The translations under genes and the position numbers were made by a program. Below are positions 26,251-38,895 of a DNA stretch of 64,000 bases, in pieces. Source of the stretch: Litomosoides sigmodontis (taxonomy: Eukaryota > Nematoda > Chromadorea > Rhabditida > Onchocercidae); NCBI GenBank assembly GCA_963070105.1, contig OY718806.1, forward strand, positions 7,647,865-7,711,864, given 5' to 3'. The notes beneath the pieces were generated by a model that saw only the letters and a list, made by a program, of their open reading frames with translations, had not been told where the DNA came from and searched no databases. How positions within the stretch are numbered: position 1 is the stretch's first letter; every line of letters begins with the position of its first letter.

Positions 26251-29200
26251 CAACCAAACAGAATCATTTAGTTCCACCGCAGGCCTCGTTGAAATAACAT
26301 TTTTCTTATGCAATTTTATGCCAGTAGAGCGTTCGTTCCAATAACAAATCTAATGAGTGGAAGCAAAACAAAACGTTCGTGAAAATTTTGTGCTGAATTG
26401 ATGATTGGGATTTTGTAGGGGAGAAGAATCATTCAAAAATAATTGTTGTATGAATGCGAATAAATTAAAATATCAGAAGAATTAATTGGATTCAATTAAA
26501 AGAGCAACAAATCCCCTCCGTTCGTTGCGCCGCCTATCAACGAAAAACGAAATTGTGTAAACCACTTGCGTAAAAAATTTATCTGGGTTGATACCTCGTT
26601 AACAGATAATCTCCAAGAAATAACTGAAAATATCTCTTTACGAAAAACTAATTACGTATTTCACTTCAAGCTACCTTGCTGTCGACTTGTTCTCAAATAA
26701 CATGGCTTGTCCGGTTTTTGCTCTAAACCACCGGTATGCTTTCATTGAGTCCACGACATTTCGCTCACCGAAGCTGCTTGCGACACAGGCTACTTCACAA
26801 AAACAAATCTTTTTTTTAAGCGAAGAACATTTCCTGACCGCTCATTTTAGTTTCCATTCAACTAAAGAATTAGATTTAACAAGGTGTTCGTTTTTGCAAC
26901 TAATAATAGGAGACGAATGATTTATGATAAAATTAATCTCTTTTTGTAGCTCTTTTTGTGTGACACGGTTGAATTGTAGTGAAAGTTTAATTACTTAGCT
27001 AAGAAATTTGCTTTTCTCGACTTTACAATGCAATTATCAGGCTGAGTAGATCAGCTGATTCCATTTTAGTGCTAATGTGGGAGATAATTTAGGACCATCT
27101 TGTTGGGGTAGTGCTTTAGAGTGAGACTGACTTCTAGTTAGTAATTGAGATGCTGCATGTACTCCTCTAGCTGGCCAATGCTTAACAAGTATTGCTCATT
27201 AGCTCAAATTGAACAAACAACCATCTTATAAATAAAAGTAGTAGTACAAAAAAAAAACCGAATTTAATGGGGTAAATGAAGAAGCGGGCGGTAGAAAAGT
27301 TTTCTATGTTCAATTAACATCAAGCGTTCTTGAAACGGTCAGTGTATTGTCCCATTCAAATTTCATTAGCAAAAACACTTTAATTGCGTGATTTTTTTTA
27401 TGATAAATTTATTTCGAGTCTCCGACAACATCCACATAACAGCACCATTTTATAAATTGTATGTGACGTTAAATGATCAAGCAATTTAATAATGCTAAAG
27501 TTTTACACTTTAATTAAGAAACATTTTAAAAAAATGGTGGAAATGATTAAAATGGCACAAATTAGACGAGGAAAGCGATAAGTTATAGATTCCATCCCTA
27601 AGCACGTGTGCCGGTCACTTCCTACCTGGCACCACCGCAAAACGATAATGAAAATCAAGCTAAAAGAAGGCAGAACTAGTATCGCAAAGGAATAATATTG
27701 AATTATTTATAAACTGTGCAAATGCTACAGTAACAGTAACTGATATCTGTTTGAAAGAATTTACATGGCAATCATCTACATGCACATATAGAGAAATAGC
27801 ATTCTTTATATGATATGCAAATTTTTCTTTCCTCACAAAACTACTAATTTCATATATAGTGATTGTGCTGTACTTAGCTTCTCACTTAGTTACCCTTGAA
27901 TTGAACGAAGTTTCGATTTGAGTTTTAAATCACTCACAGAGTATTGTTACCTGCCATTCTCTACTTCTGATTCTATTAGCTGATTTCTCTTCTGACTCGT
28001 TACCACAACAAATAATCCTTTTAAAATGGCAGCAAAGGCAGATCGACCTAGTAATTTATTAAATTAACTATATTTTTTTGGCACTGAAAAAACAATGAAC
28101 TTCCCCAGAAAACTTAAATTAAGGTTCTTTCAAATAAAAACAAAGTTCACAATAATAAAATAAACATGTATGTATACATGTGCTTTAAAAGGCACTCGAA
28201 TAATTCAAAAAAAAAGACGAAAGTTGAGACTACAAAAGTTTCTTGAGGCGATATTATAATCATACACATCCTATGTGCTATCGTATGCAACTTCAATTTC
28301 TGATAACCTGTAATTAAAATAAGGTATATGTCAAGGTTGCACTGTTAATTAACCAAAAATTTCGAGTTTCAATCTGTTGCTGCATTTTAATACGGATAAA
28401 AATTGAGGGATAGAAGTCGCTTTTTGTTATCTTTTTTCCATTTAAATTCTTGCTTTTCCACTGTAGCATAGCAATGGGAAGAAGACATTTGCTAAATTAT
28501 TAATTTATCCAAAAAGTACATTAGCATCAGAAATTATTGGATCTATACACTTAGTCATTACTAACATAAAACATTCCACGGGTAGAGTACTTCTCTCTGC
28601 AACTGCTTGTTTGCGCACGTTAGTCACTCCGTGAGAATTAAAGGTAATTAGTGGAATTTCGAAAAATTCACAGCTGATAGTAAAATTACCCAAAAGCAGG
28701 AAGGCCTTGACTTTTTCGTGAAAGTGTCACAGAGCATAATATGCCGCTACCTTTGAAATGTTTAGTATCTAGCTGCAGCATTCTCTAGTTCTTTTTGTTT
28801 TTTTAAACAATTTTCCCTTAATTTGAATGGAAAGAAAACGGCATTTGAAGCTGTTGGCCTTCGTAACAACACTGTTCATTTATCAGGAAGTCAAGCTCTT
28901 CCTGCATTTCTTATGAACTTGACCAATGACTCGAAAAACCGGAATGGATGTGGCTAAGCGCATTATGACTGCTTGGTAAATATGTTGCCGGATAAGCCTG
29001 AAAAATACACTTCGCATTACTGGTGCGATAACTAAAAATTATATCTTAACTAGGGCATGTAAAGCTTATTCAGCTACTTCTTCATATCTCACACAACTTC
29101 AATTAAACTCTCACACTGCAAGCTGATAATTTCCAGTTAATTTACCTGTAACTGTCAACTGTTGTTTTTTAAATGATTTCACATTCAATGAACTCTACCC

Positions 29201-29412
29201 TATCCTTTTGATACAACCGATATTTTGTGTGATGCATTTCAGTATGGCGTTGGTGTGAAGTGGATCTCTAAGCTAGTGTAAGGTTATTTAACAGGTTACA
29301 AATTGAATACAGACGGATTCCGTTTCGATGCTATCGTTTTGATTTTTACAACTTAGTGAAATGCATCGGACATACAACAAAAAACTCGCTTCTTCCAAAA
29401 TTCCAAATATAA

Positions 29413-29446
29413 GATTATGAACACGAAGTAGTTCGTGTTCATAATC
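29413..29446. repeat. perfect 15-bp inverted repeat with 4-base loop
   Basis: The left arm GATTATGAACACGAA at 29413-29427 and the right arm at 29432-29446 are exact reverse complements around GTAG. It lies about 420 bases downstream of the stop codon of the SRKxS-repeat gene. Confidence 0.9.
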
Positions 29447-29867
29447 CTAAAGTTTATAATCAAAATAATCTGCAAGTTTAATTCGGGGGCAATTTATACT
29501 CTGGTGTGCATCGCAGCTACTTCTCCTCCGCACCTACGCTGTCAACATTTTTGACATTGTTTAAGAACGTCGATACTTCCCTCAGTAAAATAAAGTTTCA
29601 TTCCAGCCATATTCATCTCTCCGAACTACGCTGATTACGTCAATCTTTTTTCACAGTAATAGCACTTTAAGAAACCTTATTTCACCTCATTCTATCTATA
29701 TGATAAAGGCATATCTCTTATGATAAGTAGAGGAGGCTTCACGCTTACGCTAAAGATGGCTTCTTAGTTTGGTGTTGTTTGCAGTACTTAATGTTTTTCG
29801 TGCCAAAAAGTTTGCTGGAAAACAGATACACAAAAGAGTCCTTTCAAAGTAACTAATTAATAAAAAA

Positions 29868-32800
29868 TTATTTTAAACAACGAACTGTATATCGCGTTGT
29901 AGGGGTATATACTTGTTGTAAATAAGGTCGTGACGATGAACGATACTTGCTATAAGTATCCACGAATCCATAGTCAGCGTTACGACTTGAGTCACGCACG
30001 TAACTATCCACTCGTGACAAACGTTCCTTGCCGTAGAACATACCGACATTTGATCGTGAGCTAAAAGCAAATAATTTCGCATTTTTTCCTCGGATGAAGC
30101 ACATTGAACACTCTACATCCTCTCAATCATTTGAAGGAAGCAAACCTTGCTCGGTTTATTTCATCAATAGCTGAGATGCGACTTGAGCTTCTTTCAAGCT
30201 CATCACGTTTTTGCTTGCTATAAGCCAGGAAGGAAATGAATGAGCCGGAACGTGAAGGATGGTATACAGATGACAACGGTGGCGTGGAATAGTCACGAGT
30301 TCGAAGTGGCGTTATCGCATAGTTCGAAGTATAGCTAAATTTCAATAGCAAATATTAATTGAAAATTTCAGCACTAGAATGTTCCTGATTTTGGTATGGC
30401 TATTTTGATGAGCAATATGTCACGTACGCGGTGCCAGTAACACCGGAATTTGCAGTGCAGTAAATAACAGGACATTCTCAAACCTTTGCAAATTCCATAG
30501 TCTAAATAAAGAATGTACCGATAATAATTGCTGGTTGAACGCTTCGAGCGATGTGCATTCCTTAGTTCTCGAGATCGACTACGCGAACGTTCAAGAAGAC
30601 GATTTGCTGAATACAAACTGCTAGAAAATGGACCTGAAATTTGAGTTATCACACTTGCACCAGTCATAGTCGAAGTACGAAATAAGTTCACAGTTGGTGA
30701 TATTTCAGGAATTTCATTATTTCGTTATTAAAATTAGGTAAATCCCATAAGAAGGTCGTCCTTGTGGATTGATTTGCAAAAGAATGACTTATTGGACGTG
30801 AAAAGCAATATGAAAAACAAACCGGAGCTGACTATATCATCAAATATCGAAGTGTAAATGGGCTGAGGCTTGTACGTTGAAGCGGTGGAGTAATTGCTTC
30901 GATATTTTTGCGCGGTGTTTTGTATCCACGAACTCATTGGTGTGTACGTTGTTCTCTCGACTGGAGTGTAGGATGAAAACGATAAATAACTTGGGATGCG
31001 AGGAGGAGGGCCTCTTTGTCGATACGTATCCTGATAAGATATTTGCAGGTCACAGAACTTTCAACCAAGAAGTGGAACAGCACATAGTACTGTATGTTAA
31101 ATACCGTCTTATGCCATAAACGCTCGGTTATTCATAAAGTTTCGCAAAGTGGCAGATTGCGAGAGGTACTATTATTTAAAACGAAATGAAAGAAATCACC
31201 CAATCCAAATTAAATTGAAGTGAAATTAACTAAAATATCTTGCAGACCATGAAGACTAAATGAAATTATTCGAAGTATTAGAATCAATCACATACATGAT
31301 CATACGACCTGTATGAACTTTCATACACTGCTTTTCCCTTTATCGGTGATGGTGGTACATCCTGACGTTTTCTAATTGGTGATGGTGAACGCTTACGCGG
31401 AGATGAAATGCGTTGTCTGACTGGTGACGGAGATTTGCGCTGCAATTTAATATCTATGAAAATTGGATAAAGCTCAAAATGAAAATCTTATAAATATACA
31501 AGAACGAGCAGATTTGAAAACTTTAGTCATGCTCCCTTGCAATTGCAAAAAGTTTACTTTATCAGCGGCAGCATATTTCTCGCTTTCGTCAACTTTTTCT
31601 GCTTCGCGTATTTTTTTGACTTCATCCGCAATGTCTTTGGTGGGAATCTATAACGTACTTTTTTACATGCATCATTTCTTAAGTTCAACGTTTCTTCTGG
31701 TAAAACTGATAATTGCATTGCAGTCTTATTGATCATTTCAAAAATTAAATTTTACTATTTAGGAATAAACCTTGTATTGCAACTCCGCAGTTAGCACTTC
31801 AGCTACAGTATCTTCAAGATTTGATTCAGGCTCGGGTTCAGCTTCCGATTCACCTCTATAATATATACTGATAATTGAAGTAATGAAATTTTTACATTCC
31901 ACAATTAAACTTTATCAATACTCTTCTTTCGCAGCAACCACAGTTAACAAGAAACTGTGTGAAGCAATGGCTTAATGTAGTAAGGCAGTTCAGAAAAATA
32001 AACAAAAAGTGACAAAAACATGCAAAACTTTCAATAAACTGAACGAACATGAATATTTTAGGCAGCTGTAGAAAGTATTTTCAAGCAGCAGGTAAATCAT
32101 TTCCAGATGGAAATATTGTTAGAGAGTAAAATTTTAAAACATTACAGTAACTTTTAGATTTAGGGAAGAAATCAATTAGAACAAGCTTGAAAAGGGAGTT
32201 AATATCTAAATTGGTTTTTTGTGTTTTGAAAAAGAAGCTAAAAAATGAAAGGCGCAAACTTGACTAATTTTATCCTTTCCTCTTTTACTGATTCCAGCGC
32301 TTCTGTTAATTTAGGACTAATTTCTGCTATTTTTTCCTCTTCCTTTATTTCTGAGGATACTTTTCGAATGGCAGATGATTTCCTGGAGGGGATTTTTTCT
32401 TCCTGAACAGTTGACGTTTTTCGTCGTGGAACGTCACCATCGATTTCTGACGTTTTTCTTGATGGCGGTCCTGTTTCTTGAATTGCTGATGATTTCCTTG
32501 ATAGCGGCTTCTTTTCTCTAACTTCTGAAGATTTTCGTGACGGAGCTTTTTCATTTTGAGCAACAGACGCTTGTCGAGAAAGAGCATTTTCTTTTACAGC
32601 TGAAACTTTTCTTGAAGGTGCTTCTCCTATCGCTGAAGTTTTACGTGAGGGATATTTTTCTTCCGTTGCTGATATTTTTCTTGACAAAACCTTATCTTCA
32701 ATGATAGATTTAGCGAGCGATTCATCGAATGTGAACTCCTGGGCGGCCGCCAATGGCGTCGTCATTGAAGCGTCGTTTGTTTCGTCGGGTAAGCTTGACG

Positions 32801-35680
32801 CACGAGAGCTCAAATAAAATTGTTTCACGAAAGAAGCAAGTAATATAATTAGTGGAGGGCGAAATTTTTAGGAAGATAATAGGAAGAAGGAAACTTCCAT
32901 GCTATGTTCTTATTCAAAATTATATCAACAAAATCATTCCCGAACTGAAAGCTCAATGAAACACTGAAAGAAAAGAGCGATAAATATAGGACAGTGAAGC
33001 GGTAGCGTCAACTGAAGAACCTATCATGAATTAGACGGTTGACTCACCTGTAAATCGCTTCCAATTTTTCTTCTGCTGGCTGCGCTGATGCAATACTCTC
33101 TTCTGAAACTGTAAAATTAAAAAGTGAAAGCGAAATCTCAGTGATTCTTACTGGAAGATTAAATCGGAGAGCGTTCTATGTTTCCATGCTCTTGTAAAAC
33201 ATGCTGTCAGACAACACGGAACTAAGGAGATACTTCTACCACGCAAGTACCATAGCCAATCAATCATCTTTGACTTCATGACTAAAAACTTCCAATACAA
33301 ACAAATGTATTAAATAATGGGAAAAAATGATCTTAAAGTGCCGTATCGGTAGAAAGTATGTGTAGCACTTTACGACAAAACGTGCAATTGCAATTCAAAA
33401 ATTAGCAGTCCTGAAATTAATTTTGTGCAGCATGCAAGAGAAAAGTTGATGATTGCAAATTATCCATGTAATTAAAAAATGAATTTTGTATTGCAAAGTA
33501 AGCTCAGCTGAAATTTAATGGAAGGAATGACGAAGCAATCAATGACATAGAAATTATCTAATTTCTCATGTGCACAAAAAGTTTCTTTGTTCGAATTAAT
33601 TTTTGCTGAATTAATTTCCCGGTTGCTGTGTGAAAATTTATAAACAATTGCTCTTTAAATCACAATCAATCAAAAGAGGAAGTAGTCGTAGGAAAATTAA
33701 ATAGATTAAAAGATACAATCATATACAGATGATCTAATCGTCGTGTGGAATATATGAAATAGTTCGGCGGCGCACAAGTACACATAATAAAACAGTACTA
33801 ACCTGTTTTCTCGAGGTTATCCTCACTGAGCTTAATTGTTTCGTTACCCCAAATTTCAGACTGCTTCTCTTCGTTCGAAAGATCTACATTACTAGTAGGC
33901 TCAATTCGTTCGTTTTCAACATCCTCTTCTTTTTGTGTTCCTTCTGCTCCTGCCCCTGCTCCTGAGGATTCTTCCAGCACGGTTTCAGATTCATCCGTGA
34001 TCAAACTCTGTAATTTTATTTTGGATTGATTTTCATTTGTTTCTCATTGTCATGAGAGGACTGCTAATGTTTTCACTTCACACAGGAAAAAACTTGGACA
34101 AGTGCCACAACATCGAGCATTTTCAAATTTTTTCTTTTCCTTCAACAGGAGAAATGTATTTCAATTGTTTTGTGTTTAATAGTACGGAATAATAGAGCTC
34201 AATTAGTTTTATTCGTAGAATATATTATCAAAGGATAATTAGCAACTAATTATGAATTTTGATGAATTTAGCTTAGTATGTGAGATAAGAGAAAATGAAG
34301 TGAACGTAAGATAGGCTGTGTGCCTGCTACTGACCATAGATTTGTCAATTTAGTACAAGAAAACTGAATGCCAATGTCCAGTAAAAAGGAGTAGTTGTCT
34401 GACACGGCACAACTGCAACGATGTTACCTGTTCAGCGGTGATATCTTCAGTGATCTCGAAAGGTTCTGCGTGTTTTAGTGTGTCTTGAGCCTGCTCCATC
34501 TCTGATCGAGCGTCGGACATTTCTTGAATTTCTACTTCGAATTTCGTTTCAGGAGAAGCAGTATGCTGTTCTGTTGCTTCGTCATCTTGAACAGGTGTTG
34601 ACTCTTCTACTTCTACCGGTGCCGACTGCTCCTCTAATACTGCCTCAATTTTATTAATTTCTTGAGATGCTTCAACTTCAGAACTCATCGTTGTTTGATC
34701 TTCCTCCGTTAGTGCTTCTGCTTCTGCTGCTGCTTCTGCAGTTAAAGCAACTTCTACAATGAAATTACCCGGTTGCACAGGTACGTCAGTTTTTTGTTCT
34801 GTAAGCGCCGATGTTTCTATTTCCATGGCTTGCTGAAAACAAGATTAATAACGCAATGTGCAGTTCACTTTAAACTCCTGTTTCGACCTTCAAAGACTCC
34901 CTCATTCTCACTTCTTGACGGATACTTTCAAAAAAGAGATCAGAGACTTTCAAACACCTACTTTTCTGGCAGCTTTTTTAAGCTTTACATAAAAATTTCT
35001 GATAAAATTGAGAAATCTTCAGGAGAGTCATCTTACAGTTAAACAGTGAGCTGCTACTGCCTATAGCATAAACACAAGTTAAATACAGTTTATCAGCGCG
35101 AGCAAAAAAGACAACGGTCAACAGGTAGAAAAAGAAGCGAATATTTTTTATTCAAGTTTTTGTTGAAAATTGTCAATAAGTTAAAGCACCTATTATTCAA
35201 ATTCTTTTGCTATTTATCTAAATAAGATAGATGGCCATCATCTAGTTAATGGTTCTACCATATCATTTTTGCAAAAAAGTGATATCGGAAACGTCAGGAC
35301 TACAGATGTGAAATTCCAATCAGATAACAACTGTTGGAAACAAATTTTGGAAGTTCATAAAGCACCTATTTTAGGGATTCTATTGATGAACAGTACAATG
35401 AAAGATATTAATAATGCATCTTCTTGATTGTTGAAGCTTAACAAATGAGTAAGTGAAATGGGGGAGAAAATTGGTACCTCTTCGCTTGTTGGAAGTTCTT
35501 CAATACTGTCCATCGAAGTGGTCATGATATCTGCGTTAGTACCAGTTATATCAGGTACCTACAACGAATGATATGAAACATTCGCCGATAGAAAAGCAAA
35601 AGCATCCTGGATGCGTCCTCATTTTTTTTGCGACAAGCAGAATTCAGTCTATTAAGCCATGCGAAATATATCACTCCTTC

Positions 35681-35713
<33 letters not shown>

Positions 35714-38573
35714 CCCTCTCTCTCTCACAAACCCAAATTTACAATCTGTGTTGGTTGAGAGTTCAGAGAGATTTATTAATGTAGTAAAAACAAGGTTTTG
35801 GCTAATGAAATATTGTATAGGGTGACATTCTATTAAAAATACGTCAGTTGTTTACTGCACATTATTCATCCATCTTATTGATAGAACTCAGAGATCGACG
35901 TGTGCAATTTCTACGTAATTCTATTTCTCAGAAAAGAAGTGTTAAGCTTCTGAAGCTGGTGGTGGTCGGGAATAGCACTTAGAAAAAGGGAATTTCAGAT
36001 CTATGACCAGTAAGGCATATGTTTCAACATATGCTGATTCCTTAATAAAGCATGAATTGTTTACTGATTGTAATTAACCAAGAATTTGAAGAGCGATAAT
36101 TAATATTTCGTTTTTTAAGAAATCTGTTTGTAATTATAAAGTACCTCAAACAATACTTTTATTTATTTACTACTTACCTGGCCCAATGGAAGAAATGGAA
36201 AAGCATAAATGTATGAAACTGGATGAAAGTACCATGCTTACAATGAACAACAGGATATCTCAACCTCAACGATTTACTCACGTGGAACTTTTAAAATCTG
36301 AACTACTGTATGCAAAGTGTCAATGATTGGATGGACCTGTTGACTACCTTCTCTTTCATCCCTAACATACATTTTCCATACGTGAAAAATTTTAACTTAA
36401 ATTAACTAAATAAAAATGAGTATTGTTCAGTTGCCCTTGCCTTGGAAAAGAATTCGAAAATGTGTGAAATAAGGACGAGAACTTGATAAGAAGGTGCGTT
36501 TGCATGTTACTTAACTGAGAGTAAGCATTTTATAATTTGGACAGTTCCTTTCGTGATTGATGCATCACATCCAGCTTGGCATATGAACGTAGCTAGCTGT
36601 GGAAAATTTAAAGCACTGAACCATTAGCAAGTGGGAAGGTTTCAGCAAATGACTCTCACACAATGAATTCCATGACGAGGATTTAGCTTCTGACTTGCAA
36701 TTTAACAATATCGAATATGCAAATTCATAATAAATAAATAGTTTGTGGTGGAAAACATTTGACATAAAATTGGGCCCATTACTGTGCTTGTTGCTGGAAA
36801 TGTGATAGTAATCTAAAATTTGAGAGAAAAAAGAGCTGGTGGCAAGAGTAGAAGTACGAATGAGAGTAAATAGCTGCTAAAAATAAAAGCTGGCAATAAA
36901 TACAAGCAGTTTGCCTAAAGGTTGAACTTGTCTTACAAGATTTTCGAATGCTCAAAAGTGCAAAAGCATCTTCACCACGTTGTACGAGCGAACTTAGTAT
37001 TGTTATTTGTATATTCTAAAAATTCCATTGTGTCATTACTCTTCAGCTAATGTGTGTGTGTGCAGTAGAGATGAAAAATTCGTGTGCAACGTAAAATGTG
37101 AGTCGTGTATATTCTGTTATTGAACTTAACACTCCCTTGTCAAAACTATTAGCAATAGTGCTTGATTCAAATTAATTTGAGAGATTTTATTTCCAATTTT
37201 TTCCGCCATTTCTTGCAAGCAGCAACCATATCAGATGCATAATGCTCCTTTGTATTATATTCAAAATCTCATGCTCATTACAATCGTTGCAATGATGCTG
37301 ATAAATGAGCGATAAGTAGGAGCAAAAGCTATCTGACAGATGTCAGAGAAAATATTAGGAAAGTATGAAAAATACTTTGAAAAAGAAGCGAACCAATGAT
37401 CGCCTCTTGCTCACAGTGCTATTTCCGATGTGTTGTATGAAAAATAGAAATTACTTACCTGGTGCTCGATCCTATCCTCAACTGTTTGCTCTTCCACCAT
37501 TCGTTTTCCCTGATCGATTCCTGTTTCATTTAGAAAGCACTGATAATTTTGAATGAAACACTTGACAATCTTCAAATAATCTACTAGCCAAAAAAAACCA
37601 CCCAATTTCGGCGAACTAAACTATCGAAATCTAGCTAGCGCTGTGTAACAAGAGGAAAAATTTTCATCATCAATTCTTTTATCCTGCCGTTCAGGCGTTC
37701 TCACCAAAAATTATACTGAAAATCCATACGATAAATTAAAAGCCAACGAAGACTAAATGATTGAATTCCGTGGCAACTTTCTCACTGTCGTCCGTCCGTT
37801 TATCCCAAATACTAGCACTGTCTAAGATAAAAGTTCAAATTGAAGTTAGGCAACAGTCATAGAAGAGCGGAATATTCGTACCGCTTTCTTTATGTTCCGG
37901 TTCACTTCCAGCTTCGACTATTTCGACAGCCCGCTGCATCACTTCCACAGCACTTAGCTCTTCACCTTCCATCACTGTTGACAATCCGTTTTCCTGCTGT
38001 TCGTCTAATGTCACCCTGTCATCCATCTCTTCCACCTAAATAAATTTTCTATATTTACATCAATTCATTGCTCCTTTTTTGCTACACACTCCTCCTCCTC
38101 TGCAATTTCTATGAATACACAATTAAGCTTTTGATACTGGAATTTGGAATTAGCGGAGTTTTTTTTTTTTGTACTCTAACTTAATCGACCTGTTAATTGA
38201 TCTCAACAATCTCTTTACAACATATTTAAAAAATAAGAAAAGAAAAGCACATACGTCATCACTTTCCATCTCCTCCAGTGTCATTTCACTAACTTGAGAA
38301 TTTTCAGTATTTAACGGTTCATCATTTAGAGCTTCATCATCTTCCACAATCTTAGTTTTCCTTTCTTCTGCTTCTATACCATTTACTCTAGAATTATGCA
38401 AATGGCGTTTAACTGCCGCAAGAATTGTTCATCCCCTCGAATGCAAGCAATAAGCCACCTGATTGCACGTAATTGATGCGCGATGAAATGCTACCGCAAC
38501 ATATAAACTACAAGAGAAGTATGACAGAAATGATAACTCACTGAAATGTCCTACAATCTTCTACTTCAGCCAT
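29868..38573 (-). CDS. 901-residue low-complexity protein with SRKxS repeats, family not recognised
   Basis: Sixteen exons, all in phase: 38573-38542, 38387-38255, 38035-37882, 37520-37459, 35558-35478, 34832-34428, 34007-33803, 33108-33048, 32808-32260, 31855-31771, 31647-31558, 31439-31296, 31030-30823, 30633-30519, 30334-30146, 30060-29868. Residues 1 to about 377 are strongly acidic (Glu/Asp/Thr/Ala-rich) with no signal peptide or membrane helix. Residues 419-523 hold nine tandem SRKxS-type repeats. A second acidic stretch follows, then a Ser-Pro-Arg block (KSPSPVRQR, KRSPSPIRKR), then a Tyr/Ser/Arg-rich tail to the end. The composition suggests an intrinsically disordered cytoskeletal, scaffold or muscle-associated protein, but I recognise no homologue and assign no function. 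The start ATG at 38573 gives MAEVEDCRTFQ. The largest intron, about 1.9 kb, contains a CT microsatellite inside exon-free sequence. Confidence 0.82.
32373..32687 (-). repeat. nine coding SRKxS repeats
   Basis: Within the 549-base exon, nine units of about 11-14 codons share the core (P/L)-S-R-K-x-S followed by an acidic spacer. One unit reads LSRQAS and one PRRKTS. Each unit has Arg at -3 relative to Ser, which is the minimal site for basophilic kinases such as PKA and CaMKII. Spacer lengths vary, so this is an old, diverged repeat rather than a recent DNA-level tandem array. Confidence 0.9.
35682..35727. repeat. (CT)n microsatellite in an intron
   Basis: CT units with a few T or C interruptions, in the 1.9-kb intron of the SRKxS-repeat gene. 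Confidence 0.9.
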
Positions 38574-38853
38574 TCCGATAATAAGTTAATATATTTTGGA
38601 ATTTGCAAGCAACAGCAGCAGCAACTATTTTCCTTCCTTCTCTTTCCAATAATCCTATCGGCGATGAGGCGATAGCGAAGCCTCTTTTCCTCTACAAATA
38701 AATCGCTTCGAGCATCAAAAATGCTCTACTAAAATAATTAGAACAGCACGCATTAGAGATAAGCGACGTGCGCCTGAAGACCATAAAAGTGAACAAGAAA
38801 GGATTCTACGGTCGAACTGCCAAAACGGACTAAAAATTCAGTCAGTCCTTACG

Positions 38854-38895
38854 GTCTACGATGAAGATGACGTACTCTGTAATGTCATCGTAGAC
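38854..38895. repeat. 11-bp inverted repeat upstream of the SRKxS-repeat gene
   Basis: GTCTACGATGA at 38854-38864 and its exact reverse complement at 38885-38895, with a 20-base spacer. It lies about 280 bases upstream of the minus-strand start codon at 38573. Confidence 0.85.

Larger units (their letters stand above)
23284..29867. other. gene desert
   Basis: No supported gene over 6.6 kb on either strand: frames are short and carry no recognisable motif. The stretch presumably contains the EF-hand gene promoter just right of 23283. Notable contents are an exact 130-bp tandem duplication at 25991-26250 and a perfect 15-bp hairpin at 29413-29446. Confidence 0.6.
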
